From assembly GCA_023213395.1 (NCBI GenBank), contig CM041465.1, forward strand, positions 205,103,741 to 205,167,740: a stretch of DNA of 64,000 nt. Direction: 5' to 3'. Below the pieces are notes generated by a model, which saw nothing but the letters and a program-made list of their open reading frames with translations, was not told where the DNA came from and did not search any database. Made by a program: the position numbers and the translations under genes. Positions 1 through 10,739 of this stretch are shown one piece after another. The DNA is from Cycas panzhihuaensis (Eukaryota > Cycadophyta). The first letter of the stretch is position 1; the number at the start of each line of letters is the position of its first letter.

Positions 1-833
1 TCACATGCATAAAATCTTCAGTCATTTAACACTTTAGTGTACACATAACAGATGAGTTCAAGGTTAACATTTTGTGAGACATTTCCATATTTATGATAAA
101 AAAACACATAATTTTAAGAGAAATTGATCCACTCCTTAGAATACTTCTTGTAACAATATAAATGGTAAGGGATCAAATCAATCCAATGTTGCAAATGTTA
201 TAAATAGGGAGATATAATAAAGGTTTGTCCTATAAACATACAATGAGCTATCATTTATACATTATGCAGCCCAGTGATCATAAAACAATTAAGTACTTGA
301 TGATACTTAAAGAATAAATCTTATTCATATAAAAATTATTGCAAATGCAAAGGAATGATTAGTTTTATGATGAATTGGAGAACAAGAAAAGACTAGTGTC
401 AAGGTTGAGATAATCTAAGTAAAGATTACATTAGCACTTAGTGGTTAATTAGTCAAGAAATTTACTAATGCATGTTTAGATCTATATTAATAGAAAAGGA
501 AAGTTTTAGAAAAAAAATATAAGATATATTAGAAATATTTTACCAATGAGAAGAATAGTTAACCAGTGGTTTAGTGAAATCCCTCTGAGTGAGTGCAACA
601 TGCAATTGAAATGGCATAGAATTTGATTGGTACATTGGGTGTTGCTAAGATCACATTGTAATTAGTACAAATGATTAGTAATACCATTTTTCAAGTAGTC
701 TAATTGGTAAATGACAAAGTCAACATAACTAGACAAGGAAAATAGTTTATCACATGTAATAAAGTTAACCATTGAAATAGATAGATATTGAACCTATAGG
801 TGGTGCTTAAATGTGGGAGAAAAATAGTTTCCA
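1..833. other. No gene seen; probable old gypsy remnant
   Basis: AT-rich sequence without an open frame of useful length and without a motif I can name on either strand. Because a decayed gypsy protease begins just downstream on the + strand, this stretch may be the decayed gag or leader of the same element, but no zinc knuckle or capsid motif is visible. Confidence 0.4.
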
Positions 834-933
834 ATGCAATTATTAATTTTGGCTCTCAAATAAACATTTTTATATAGCAGAGAGTTGGAAGGTAATTTAT
901 TGACTAAGGTTGGATAAGTTGATAATAATAATT
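834..933 (+). pseudogene. Ty3/gypsy protease remnant, 5' part (split by LINE)
   Basis: The + strand reads NAIINFGSQINIF, then after a one-base shift AESWKV, which resembles the retropepsin motif of plant gypsy elements (the I-V-D-x-G-S-x-x-N-I-x type). The catalytic Asp appears as Asn. The reading continues past the LINE at 2541 with a segment like the next part of the same domain (QVVDxYIVE). What I see is a short broken translation; the gypsy protease assignment rests on motif resemblance plus continuity across the LINE and a gypsy RT fragment on the same strand at 3830-4310. Confidence 0.45.
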
Positions 934-2540
934 AGGAGAGGCTTTGTCGGGAGGGGTCCCAGGTTTGGAGAGCCATCAGTTCTTCGAGGTCCCTTCTCCG
1001 TGAGGGCATGCGCTGGAAGTTGGGGAACGACGAAAGCATAAGGTTTTGGGAAGATAGGTGGCGTGGACCCTTAAAGCTTGAGGAAATGCCTAATATTGGA
1101 ACCTTGAGAAGAGAATGTGTAAACCGCTATGGCACTTTGGTCAAGAATTATTGGGCTAGACAAGGAAAGGATAAGAGGTGGAGAACCTTTGAAGAAGTGC
1201 TTGGTCTTGAGGAGGAGATCCTCAGGGTGAAAGAGATTTTAGATAAACAGTATATCCCGAAGAGGACGGGCCCAGATTCTCTGATATGGCCCCCATCGTC
1301 TGCGGGTTCATATACGGTCAAAATGGGTTATGATTTGAGGACGAGCAGAGAGGGTTGGGACAGAAACGATAGGCTGGCTGGGGCTTGGAAGTTAGGGGTT
1401 CTCCCAAAAATTACTGTTTTCTGGTGGTTATGCCTTCAAAACAAACTACTTACACTGGATAACCTCTCGAAGAGGGGCATTCAGTTGGTGAGTAGATGTG
1501 TGATGTGTAAGATGGATGCTGAAACCTTGGATCATCTATGCATCCATTGTCCTTATTCGGAGGGCATCTGGAATGTTATATGGGCGGGGATGGGGATAGC
1601 CTGGGTTTCCTTGTACTCCCTAGGTGAGCAATGGGATGCATGGTCATCGCCTTTCAAGAGCAAAACCCTCTCCAGGCTTTGGAAGATGATCCTCCTGGTA
1701 GGCTCCTGGCTTATCTGGAAAGAACATAACAGGAGGATATTCGAAGATAAAGAGAAGGATAGTCAGATGCTGGTGATAGAGATCAGAAAGGCCATCTCAG
1801 AAATGATGGTTAGACCTAAGGAGGATAGGATTCCCAGGAGGGAAGAGGATATTATTAAAGATTGGGGTATACTGCCCCGGGAGGGCGTCAAAGCAAAGAG
1901 TAGAGATGTCAAGTGGCATCCTCCGGATGGATCTTGGGTTAAAGTCAATTTTGACGGTGCTGCTAAAGGCAATCCCGGGGAGGCGGGAGGAGGGGGCCTC
2001 TGTAGGGATCATGACGGTAATGTGAGATGGGCTTTTACAGAATATTTGGGGGTCCAGTCGAACCAGAAAGCAGAGGTCCGGGCTATGCTAAGGGCCACTA
2101 CTATATTGGACGAGGAAAATGTACAAAAGGTGATAATAGAGGGTGACTCTATGTATGCAATTAACTGCTTGAAAGGGGAAATGGACCCCGGTTGGGAGAA
2201 CATAGATATTTTTAAGGATGCCCAGGATGTCTTGAGAGCCAGAGAGGAGGTTCAAATTCAACATACCTATAGGGAAGGAAACTCAGTAACAGATTGGTTG
2301 GCTAATTGGGCCATGACGAATAAAAGTTCAGGAGTATGGAAAGAGGAGTTCCCGGAGGAGTTACTGAGATTGGTCAGGGCAGATGCACATATGGGAGAGG
2401 CAACTAGGATAGAAGATTGATTCTTGGGTTAGACCATGGGCCTGTCATGGTCATTTGTTCTTTGCCGTGTGGCCTTGATGTACCGGGTTTGGGGACCCAG
2501 TTAAAACCCCTTTAATTTATTTTACCTTATCAAAAAAAAA
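934..2540 (+). mobile_element. LINE (plant L1-type), 5'-truncated, with target-site duplication
   Basis: A non-LTR retrotransposon 3' end. The repeat AGTTGATAATAATAATT occurs immediately before it (917-933) and immediately after the short poly-A (2541-2557). It is perfect over 17 bp, or 18 if a shared A is counted. The element ends with a 3' UTR (2421-2530) and a run of about ten A. The 5' end enters directly into coding sequence, typical of incomplete target-primed reverse transcription. A perfect duplication and an undamaged frame indicate a recent insertion compared with everything around it. GC content is visibly higher than in its surroundings. Confidence 0.93.
936..2420 (+). CDS. LINE ORF2 C-terminus: zinc-binding RT-associated domain plus RNase H
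   Basis: The frame is open from the insertion junction; the first ATG at 1008 is not the real start, because upstream codons read VWRAISSSRSLLREG, the usual lead-in to this domain in plant L1 ORF2. Counting from ATG 1008: residues 1-20 carry the WKLGNDESIRFWEDRW motif that follows the RT. About 95-190 is a zf-RVT-like region with CVMC..H..C spacing (CVMCKMDAETLDHLCIHC). About 310-440 is an RNase H fold with Asp in VNFDGAAKGNPG, Glu in QKAEVRAM, Asp in IEGDSMYA and a C-terminal Asp in SVTDWLANWA. In the full protein this part follows the endonuclease and RT and would degrade RNA in cDNA hybrids. Endonuclease and RT are missing, so it cannot move by itself. No stop or frameshift interrupts the 485 codons. 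Confidence 0.92.
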   Translation, partial: ERLCREGSQVWRAISSSRSLLREGMRWKLGNDESIRFWEDRWRGPLKLEEMPNIGTLRRECVNRYGTLVKNYWARQGKDKRWRTFEEVLGLEEEILRVKEILDKQYIPKRTGPDSLIWPPSSAGSYTVKMGYDLRTSREGWDRNDRLAGAWKLGVLPKITVFWWLCLQNKLLTLDNLSKRGIQLVSRCVMCKMDAETLDHLCIHCPYSEGIWNVIWAGMGIAWVSLYSLGEQWDAWSSPFKSKTLSRLWKMILLVGSWLIWKEHNRRIFEDKEKDSQMLVIEIRKAISEMMVRPKEDRIPRREEDIIKDWGILPREGVKAKSRDVKWHPPDGSWVKVNFDGAAKGNPGEAGGGGLCRDHDGNVRWAFTEYLGVQSNQKAEVRAMLRATTILDEENVQKVIIEGDSMYAINCLKGEMDPGWENIDIFKDAQDVLRAREEVQIQHTYREGNSVTDWLANWAMTNKSSGVWKEEFPEELLRLVRADAHMGEATRIED

Positions 2541-2720
2541 AGTTGATAATAATAATTCAAGTTGTAGATTAATATATAGTTGAATCTTAGGTAATGCTCA
2601 TAACACTCTAATAACTAGATGTGATATAATTAATTTGGCCAATTTTGAAGTTATTAGTATACTAGAAAAGGAAGATACCTATAAGGTTTTGTTAGATTTA
2701 TACTAGGGTTGAGGGATGTA
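2541..2720 (+). pseudogene. Ty3/gypsy protease remnant, 3' part
   Basis: Directly after the LINE duplication the + strand reads IIIIQVVDxYIVES, then after decay FEVISILEKEDTYKVLLDLY, similar to the second half of plant gypsy proteases (the ADQ..VEPLGI and DFEVI...YPALLG regions). Stops and shifts are frequent. It joins the fragment ending at 933 if the LINE and one duplication copy are removed. Confidence 0.45.
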
Positions 2721-3829
2721 ATGAACAATTTGCCTTAACAAGTAATAAAAAATCTTTAAACAAAACTCGTTGTATTTAGATCATAATTAGGCCATCATAT
2801 AGAAAGATATGACATCTATGTCAACAAAAAGAGATATATCATGCAATCAATATGATGATATTTCTTGATTCCAAGCCATTGATAGGGATTATACTAATTG
2901 TACTATTAACATAATCTTAAATAATGGTTTAACTTCATCTTTGTCTAATAATTTAGATGAGAGGAGCATTATAAAGAATATTTATTATGTTTTATTGCAT
3001 GTTTAGTAAAGTTGATACACAAAAAATTACATTGGAAATTATTTCAAGGAAGGAAGTAAAGTTAATGATTTATGATTGTTTCACTAATGTGGTTAAGCTA
3101 CTTAAGTAATTATAATCAAGATTAGATCATAAAAAAGTGGAATAGGCAAAGTCATTAATAATAGATGCTTTAATTGGTGAATAACTCATTGACTAAAGTG
3201 GAGAAAATATACACATGCTGTGACTAATTTTGGTGAAGAATTAATCAACCCTAGAGGTATCATGTTAAAGTATTTTTTCTAATATTTAGATGAAAGGTAT
3301 ATTGATTATTCTTTGGTTTTATGTACTACTACTTAGGAACCTCAAGGAGTTTCTCCAAGTATTGGCCGTGTTTGTTTGTTTACACTTTGGGTGAGTTTGT
3401 ATATGTTGGGTATGTCGAATGGGAAAACAAAAGGATGGATAATGACTAGGGATTATTAGCTTAATTGTTATCAATACAATATTCTTTTGGAATGTATACC
3501 CTAGGATTTTGATTATGTTCTAAAAGATAAAAGGAATTCTTATTTTTGGGTGCTAACTAAACTATTTATTTGAAGTTGAAGGAAAAGGATCATTTCATAC
3601 CATGTTATCAAAGCAAGTTAAAGGACGATCTAAATTGAGTACCACCTTACCTTTTAGAAATAAATGTCAAAGGGAAATATGTTGGCTAAAATAATAGGTA
3701 TTATAAGAAGGTTGATGACATGAACCTTCCAAGTATGATTGACTTAAACTTGGGCATGGAAAAAAAAATCTTTAAGTGGTTTAGATAGATGACTGTTGGG
3801 ATGTAAACATAATGGAAATAACCCTTGAA
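2721..3829. other. No gene seen; decayed gypsy linker
   Basis: AT-rich, no long frame on either strand. Its position between a protease remnant and an RT remnant on the same strand suggests it is the protease-RT spacer of the same decayed element. I see nothing else in it. Confidence 0.4.
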
Positions 3830-4310
3830 TATTTTAATGAGTTTAAGGATGTATTTGCATGGTTGTACAATGATTTAAATAAGACTCTAGAAGAGGTTAG
3901 AGTGATGAAATTTGATTTAAATAAAGAAGAAATACCTATTCAAGAGTGATTTTATCAAATGAATCCTAAGTATATAAAATTGGTTGAAATGGAGCTTGAC
4001 AAGTTGATTGATGTTGAATGCATCTTCTTAGTAGAAAATAATAAATGGTTAAGCCCTAATCTAGTAGCAAAGAAGAAAAATATTAAGTTGTAGATTTGTG
4101 TTGACTTTAGAGCTCTTATCAAGGTTGTAAAGAATGATCCATCTCTAGCAACTTTCATTGAATAAGCATTGGAGAATGTCATAGGTTGAAAAATACATTC
4201 TTTTACTAGAAAATTTTTGGGATGTAATAAAGTGAAGATTATAAATAAAGACCAATGAAAGATTAATTTCATGACTATTTGGGTCTATGGGCAGTACTTT
4301 ATTCTTTTAA
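3830..4310 (+). pseudogene. Ty3/gypsy reverse transcriptase N-terminal remnant
   Basis: The + strand translation contains EFKDVFAWLYNDL, then after one stop MELDKLIDVECIFLVENNKWLSPNLVAKKK, then ICVDFRALIKVVKNDPSL. These match, in order, the segment before the gypsy RT (FKDVFAW), the primer-grip side (GFI.PV...WLSP.V.V.KKNGK) and the LRICVDYR.LN motif. Several in-frame stops are present. The catalytic YxDD region is not recognisable downstream, so the fragment ends within the fingers and palm part. It is probably the same old element as the protease pieces at 834-933 and 2541-2720. Confidence 0.75.
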
Positions 4311-4958
4311 CCTAAGAAAAGAAACTAACCCTAAAAAAAAGAATAAAGGTTTATTGCTCAAAGAAATATTATCCCTATGAGTGATGATGTATGAAGGCTA
4401 AATTATCTTTTAGTGAGGGTTTTTAGGATTCTTTTAACCATAGTAATTTATTTTGTATATTTTCTCAAAATAAATTAATTAAATTTCTTCTACCATTCTT
4501 TTGTAGACATTAATCAAATAAAAATAAAAATCAGATAAATTTTAAAAGTACTTATCCACTGCATTTGTTGATGAGAAGCTCTTTGATGATAAGACCTTGA
4601 TGATGCTTTAATGGTTATTTTCTTTCCTTCTACTTATAAGATAATTTCACAAGAGAAAAAACTACAAAGCAACTACTGATTATTAGTGAAACTAATACAA
4701 ACTTATATGATAGTCAAGGGAGTGTGCCTCATTATAGGGATAAGGCATTTATTTATATATGTATTACACATATATTTATTTATTCATGAATAACCATTTG
4801 ACTAGTTCCTTCAAAGTAATAAAATCAAAACAAATGAGAAGAATGAAAGTAAAATATAAATAAATAAATAAATAATATAAAAAATAATAAATAATGGTCA
4901 GATAGTAATACAAAGTAATAAAATATTTAGTGGAAGAAATAAATGAAAAAATTAAATG
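4311..4958. other. No gene seen
   Basis: Low-complexity AT-rich DNA with a short TAAA-type run near 4858-4875. No coding motif recognised. It ends at the TATAT target duplication (4959-4963) of the Ty3-1 insertion. Confidence 0.5.
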
Positions 4959-4963
4959 TATAT

Positions 4964-6106
4964 TGATCTATTTTTAGATCTTTAAGTTCATAATACTCTT
5001 AAAATACCTTGTTTTTCATGTTTATGATCTTTATTTAGTAGAAAAATGCCTTAAGAGGCTTAAAAAATGCAAAAAAAGGTGCAACTACAACTACAACTAA
5101 CTGCTACTAGGTGGTCTACAATTGCAATTAAGTGCTACCGGGTGGTCTTTAAGTACAACTAAATACAATCGACTCATCTACAAGTGCAACGAACTACAAC
5201 CACATAGTTTGCAAGTACAACGGCAAGAGAAATCAAGTGCAACTATAGGTGCAACCACTGCAGACCCAGGTGCAACCACTGCAGACTGAGATGCAACTCT
5301 GCGAAAACAGAAAATGGAAAAATTAAAAATGGTAGCATTTTTGGTGGGGTAAACGAAGTCTGTTTCACACAAAATTTTAGGAGGATCTTTTCACACATGT
5401 CCTCTACACGATTAAAGATAAAAACCTTCTAATTAAATAGATTTAATTAAGATTTCTTTAATTGTTTTGAATTTGTTGAAGAACGAAAAAAAAAAGAAAA
5501 CTGGTTGCAGAATAAAAATGCATTATAGGATTTTATAATGGCAGTATCTCGGCATGAAGGATAGAGAGAGAGGATGTCCACAGCCATAAACATAGTACGT
5601 GAAGCAAGATCTGAGGAAAGTTGTCTAAAATTACTTTTCAAAAAGAGAGAACGGCTCCAAAATTAGAAATTCTGCGTAAGAGAGAAAAATGAATGGAAGT
5701 GCAATGGAACAACACCCAAAATCTATTATAGGGATCGTGAGGGAGCCCAAGAAATTGAAGTTGCAGCCAAGAGAGGAAAATAATAGCAGCAATAGTCCAA
5801 GAAAGAGATGCCAACATGATTTCTTCACCAAGAAAAGAGATTTTTGGTTATCAGTAACTAAAATTCTATGTAAACTTCAAAGACAGTAGTTCCAAAGAAC
5901 GTGCAGCAACTCAAGAAGTGCCCAGCACTTAGTTCTTCTCTCCCAACTTACTGTAGCAGTCCTTTGCATGCTCAATAGAGCACAAAAAGAAGGAATTTTG
6001 TAAGAAAATTTAAAATATCTTCAAATTTATGTAATATTATTGTAAATTTATTTTGGATTTATTTCAATTGGATTAAGTCTTCATTTTTCCATTCAAATTC
6101 AGATCA
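4964..6106 (+). repeat. Ty3-1 5' LTR
   Basis: 1143 bp, aligned end to end with 10740-11686 plus 25765-25935. The 3' copy is about 25 bp shorter, mainly a gap opposite about 5630-5655. It starts TGATC, ends GATCA and is followed within 7 bp by the primer site. Positions 5080-5300 contain irregular copies of a GTGCAACTAC-like word. No TATA box is obvious enough to call. Confidence 0.92.
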
Positions 6107-6112
6107 ATATTT

Positions 6113-6125
6113 TGGTATCAGAGCT
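6113..6125 (+). other. Ty3-1 primer-binding site (initiator Met tRNA)
   Basis: TGGTATCAGAGCT lies 6 bp after the LTR end. It is the complement of the 3' end of plant initiator methionine tRNA, the standard primer for many plant LTR retrotransposons. Confidence 0.9.
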
Positions 6126-6291
6126 AGTTTTCTTGAAATCATTGGGAACTTAGGGAGTTTTAAAGAGAAGAGAAAAGAAAAACCCTCTTGCTTTCGTTGT
6201 GAAAAGGTTTTATAAAAACTAGATTTCAGTATTTGTTGACCGACAAACCTTTAACCAAACCGCTTGAGAAAGAACGTAGATAACGAAGGAA

Positions 6292-7400
6292 GATGGATGA
6301 ACTAGAGTAAAAGATGGAGGAAAGGTTTGTGAAGATGGAGCAAAATCTCAACAGACTAATCCAGCTTGTGGCGTAACTAATCTCTCAACAAGTTGCAACT
6401 TCTTCTTCAACAGTGAAAGGCATAAAGAAGGAAGAAGATGAACTCATGAAAGAGGAAATAAATGAAGAGCTGATAGAAGACTAACAAGAAGATGACAATC
6501 CAGTGGTAATAACACATCCATTCAAGGTAGAGGTAAAACTTGAATTGCCCATCTATGATGGAACTTTGGATGCCAAAAAATTAGATGGTTGGTTGGACTA
6601 ATTAGAAACATATTTTTCTATTTATGGGTATAAAAACCAGTAGAAAATTACTTTTGCTAGGTTAAAATTGTCTAAGCTTGCATTAGTTTGGTGGAATGCA
6701 TACCTTAAATCCCATAATATAAACGAAATTACCTAGCAATAATTTAAAATCCTCATAAAGAAGTAATTCTATCCTATTGGGTATGAAGAACAATAGAGGA
6801 TTAAATGGCAATATTACCGATAGGAAAGAGGTCAAAATGTCCAAGAGTACACAACAGAATTTCAAAAGTAAGCTGTTGTGTTAGGCATCTCTTTACTAGG
6901 TAAAGATATCATATTGAAGTATATTGGAGGACTGCACCAACATATTCAATAAGAACTTCAACTGTTTGAAGTTAAATCACTCGATGAAGCTAGTAAGAAG
7001 GCGATTGCCATAGAAAAGAGGAACAAGAAGGTTTATGCTGAGAGGAAAAGGTTTACACCTCAAGAAGGTAGCAACAAACCTACCCAAGGAAAGAGGTTTC
7101 TAGGTAAAGTTAGACAACATCCCATAGGAGGTTTTGGCAAGAAGAAACAAGCCAATACCACCCAAATCAAAGTCACTTGTACTCATTGCAAGTGAGCGAG
7201 TCACAGCATAGAAGATTGTTGGTTCCTACACCTAGAGAAATGACCCAAGAACAAGGGAAAAGGTAAAGTTAAAACTAAAGGTAAATCTTTACTTAACTCT
7301 GTGGGTGATGAAGATGTTTGTGGCATTGAAGAAGCCAATAAGAATTTGATACTCATGGCTAATGCAAAGCATAAAAATAACCATCAGTAAGTTGATCTAG
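6292..7400 (+). pseudogene. Ty3-1 gag (capsid and zinc knuckle), broken
   Basis: Translation from the ATG at 6292 (MDELE) shows an N-terminal charged, coiled-coil-like stretch, then a retrotransposon capsid region including LPIYDGTLDAKKLDGWLD, LKLSKLALVWWNAYL and VQEYTTEFQK. A zinc knuckle of CX2CX4HX4C spacing follows (CTHC..H....C, about 7178-7219) with one stop inside. Gag would package the genomic RNA into virus-like particles. At least ten stops, mostly TAG or TAA at glutamine positions, break the frame. Confidence 0.82.
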
Positions 7401-9200
7401 AGATTAGAGAGGAGCTCTTCATGGTAAGAATCCAAGTGAAGCAAAGTATGGTTGATGCCATCTTTGATAGAGGAAGCCAAAAGAATTTAATCTCAGAAGC
7501 ATTGGTAAAGAAATTAGGATTAAAAATGTATGCACATCCAAAACCATATCCTCTTGGATGGCTACAAAAAGATTCAGAGTTGCAGGTTACTCACCAATAT
7601 AAGTTTAAATTTGTAATATCTGAAAAGTTCATTGATGAAGTTGAATATGAGGTAGTCCCTTTGATTGTTTGTCAAGTTGTGTTTGGCAGCCCATATCTCT
7701 ATGATAGAGATGGAGTTCATCATAGGAGGTTGAGAAAGATTCGACTCATCAAGGATAGGAAATCATATTTGATCAATGCATTAAAGTCACAAAAGAAGAT
7801 TTCTCTCATATCTTCCCAACAAGCGAAAAGATTGATTAATGCTTGTAGGAAGTTTGTGCTACTAATGATAAAGCCAAAGGTGGAAGAAAAAGAGCAAGCA
7901 AGGTCCTCAATATAGGCACTAGATAAGAAGCAAGTGCAGCAGATTGAAGGCCTAAGGAATAGCTACAATGACGTATTCTAAGAGCCAAAAGGGCTGCCCC
8001 CTAAAAGGGTAATTGAACTTGAAATCTAGTTAGTTGCTGACTCACCTTTACCAAATCTTAGTCTCTACCGAAACTCAGTTTTGGAGAATGAAGAGATTAA
8101 GAGGTAGATTCAAAAACTCTTAGAACAAGAAGTGATGTTGTTCCCCATGTGGCTCATCTATTGTTTTGGTGCCAAAGAAAGATGGAGGATGGAGAATATG
8201 CATTGACTGCCAGGCTTTGAACAAGATCACCATAAAGAATTGACATCCCCTACCATGGATAGATGACTTGTTGGACTAGCTATAGTTAGGATTGAAGTAA
8301 GGATTGTTCAAATAGTTGGTAATGCTATTTGGTCTATGCAATGCACCTACCACCTTCATGAGGTTGATGAATGAGGTATTAAGACCCTTCATTGATGACT
8401 TTGTAATTGTTTATCTAGATGATATTCTGATTTTTAGTCATATATAGGAGGAGCACCTCCAACATGTCAAGTAAGTGCTCAAAGTTCTTCACGAGCAGTA
8501 GTTGAAACTAAATTTGAAGAAGTGCGAGTTTGGAAAGCAATCTCTCATCTTCTTAGGTTTCATGGTTGGAGGAGGAGAATTGAAGATTGACCCAGTAAAG
8601 ATTAAAGTCATTCTTAATTAGCTCACACCCAAGACAATCACATAGGTAAGAAATTTCATTGGTGTATGCCAATATTTAAGAAAATTTATTTTTAGATTCT
8701 CTCAAATTGCAACACCTCTTCATGCATTGATAGGAGGACATGCAAAGTTTCACTGGGAAAATGAATAAGAAAAGGCCTTTAGGCTTTTGAAGTAGAAAAT
8801 TTGTGAGGCACCAGTGTTAGCTTTACCCTCGCTGCAGAAGCCATTTGAATTGGAGACTTATGATTCACGCTATGCCATGGGAGCAGTATTGAAGCAAGAA
8901 GGAAAACCAATAGCACACCATTCAGAGACATTTAATAGAGCTGTCATAAACTACCCAACTTACGATAAGGAGCTCTATGCATTACACTAAGCAGTGAAGC
9001 ATTGGAGACCATGTTTATTGGAAAAAGAAGTGGTCATCCACACCAACCAAAAGCCTTTGCAATTCTTGCAGACTCAGTCCAAATTGTAGTAGGCTAGGCA
9101 CATGAAGTGGATGTCCTATTTGAAGTAGTTTCACATCGTGGTTAAGTACAAGAAAGGAATGACGAATAAAATTATAGACTTATTGTCTAGGCCTCCTTAA
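7401..9200 (+). pseudogene. Ty3-1 pol: protease, reverse transcriptase, RNase H, broken
   Basis: An open stretch at 7421-7915 holds the protease, with D-R-G-S in place of the usual D-[TS]-G (IFDRGSQKNLIS). RT follows: one frameshift near 8150, then [38 protein letters not shown] and the catalytic YLDDILIF at about 8412. RNase H follows with FELETYDSRYAMGAVL and YPTYDKELYAL (about 8840-8990), then VKYKKGMTNKIIDLLSRPP. These would process the polyprotein and make cDNA. Stops include two adjacent TAG codons at 9087-9092 where the family has glutamines. Not functional as it stands. Confidence 0.88.
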
Positions 9201-9389
9201 CAACAAGGTATTTCCAATTTGTTGGTAGCTGTGCAATTTCAACCTTTATGCCATGATGAATATATTGATTTGTACTTGAAAGATGAGGCATTCAAGCCTA
9301 TCTTTGAGTAGCTACAGCAAAGAAAAGTAGTTGCTGATTTCCAGCTGAAAGATGGACTTCTTTTTAAGCAAGATAAGCTTTGCATTCCA

Positions 9390-10250
9390 AAGCATGTAGA
9401 CTGAATGAAGTGGATAACAGAAGCTCACACCTCTCGAGTTGCAGGACACTTTGGAGTGGGAAAGACATTGCTAAACTTGCAACGATATATGTATTGGCCA
9501 AATATGCAACAAGATATGACTATAACAGTACGAAGGTGTACATTATGTAGCACATTAAAGCCAGCTAATAGGAAGTTTAGATTGTACATTCCACTTCCTG
9601 TTCCATCATGACCATGGGAGAGTATCTCCATGGATTTCCTGGGAGGACTACCATGAACAAAAAATAGTATGGATTATTTATTTGTAGTTGTTGATCGGTT
9701 CAGTCAAATGGTGATGTTGATTCCCTGTAGGAAGACACATACAAGGAAGACATAGCTAGATTATTTTTCCAGCATGTTTGGAAGTATTTTGGACTTCCCA
9801 ACTCAATCATTTTTGATTGAGATAGCAGATTTCTGAGTCATTTTTGGCAAACACTTTGGGAATGATTGATACGAAGCTAAAGATGAGCACTATTTTTCAT
9901 CCTAAATAGACAACCAGACTGAAGTTGTCAACAGGACATTGGTACAGCTGTTATGAGGATACAATACCAAGCATCCTAAGACTTGGGATGAAAGTCTCCC
10001 ATACTTGCAATTTACATTCAATAAAGCTATCCATAACTTAACCCAGAAATCACCATTTGAGGTATGTTTGGGATTTCTACCTGCAAATCCTTTCGATTTA
10101 GAATTTTTTGCTCAACTTTCTATAGGAAATGGAAAGGAGGAAGAAGGAGATGAAAAGGCACAAAGATTCTTGGAAAGAATTAGAAAAATCCATCAACAGG
10201 TTGAAGAGCGACTTAAAAATCTCAACAGAGATACAACAATGACATGATGC
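9390..10250 (+). pseudogene. Ty3-1 integrase, broken
   Basis: 9405-9611 is an open segment with the HH-CC zinc-binding module (HTSRVAGHFG...CTLCSTLKP). The catalytic core follows with the first Asp in ISMDFLGG, a damaged second Asp region, and Glu in DNQTEVVNRTL. 10005-10247 (open) is the end of the core through FTFNKAIHNLTQKSPFEVCLGF. The enzyme would insert cDNA into host DNA. Interrupted by at least seven stops. Confidence 0.85.
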
Positions 10251-10723
10251 ACATAGAACCAGCCATTCCTTTAAGGAAGGAGATAGAGTTTGGTTGCACC
10301 TCAGTAAGAAAATATTGCAAGGTGAAGGCAAAAAGCTAAAGCCTATACAATATGGTCCTTTAACAATCTTAAAGAAAATTGGGAAAAATGCTTTCTAGCT
10401 TGAACTTCCAGAATTTATGAAAATGTATTCCATAGTAAATGTTAAGAATCTGAGGATGTTCGAGTCATCCATGTTGGATGAAGATGAAGATGGAGTTCCA
10501 CTCTTACCAAATCTAGAGGAGTTGCAAATAGAGAAAGAGGAACTAATGCAAAATGATTACATTCTTCAAAGGAAGTAGACTAAGACTCAAAGAGGCATAA
10601 TCGAGTCATTCAGAATTGCAGAAAAAGGACAAGTACCTAGCAAAGCAAAATGGTATAATAGGGAGATAGGAAAAATTAAATTCCCTCATATACAACTATA
10701 AAGTTCATGAGGCCATGAACTCT
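10251..10723 (+). pseudogene. Ty3-1 integrase C-terminus, possible chromodomain-like tail
   Basis: After a frameshift near 10245 the + strand reads the usual integrase C-terminal beta-rich segment (KPIQYGP-type, then a LELPEFMKMYSIVNVKNLRMF stretch). It ends with an acidic linker and DYILQRK.TKTQRG, which could be the start of a chromodomain. The chromodomain aromatic cage is not clearly visible, so this is a tentative reading based on position and a weak motif. Confidence 0.5.
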
Positions 10724-10739
10724 TAAAAAAGGGGAGTTT
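10724..10739 (+). other. Ty3-1 polypurine tract
   Basis: AAAAAAGGGGAG immediately before the 3' LTR start at 10740; the purine tract primes second-strand DNA synthesis. Confidence 0.85.

Noticed and set aside
1763-2203. - strand open frames within the LINE
   Set aside because: They are antisense shadows of a clearly homologous + strand RNase H frame.
3955-4272. 105-codon - strand ORF
   Set aside because: It is the complement of a recognisable gypsy RT fragment and has no homology features.
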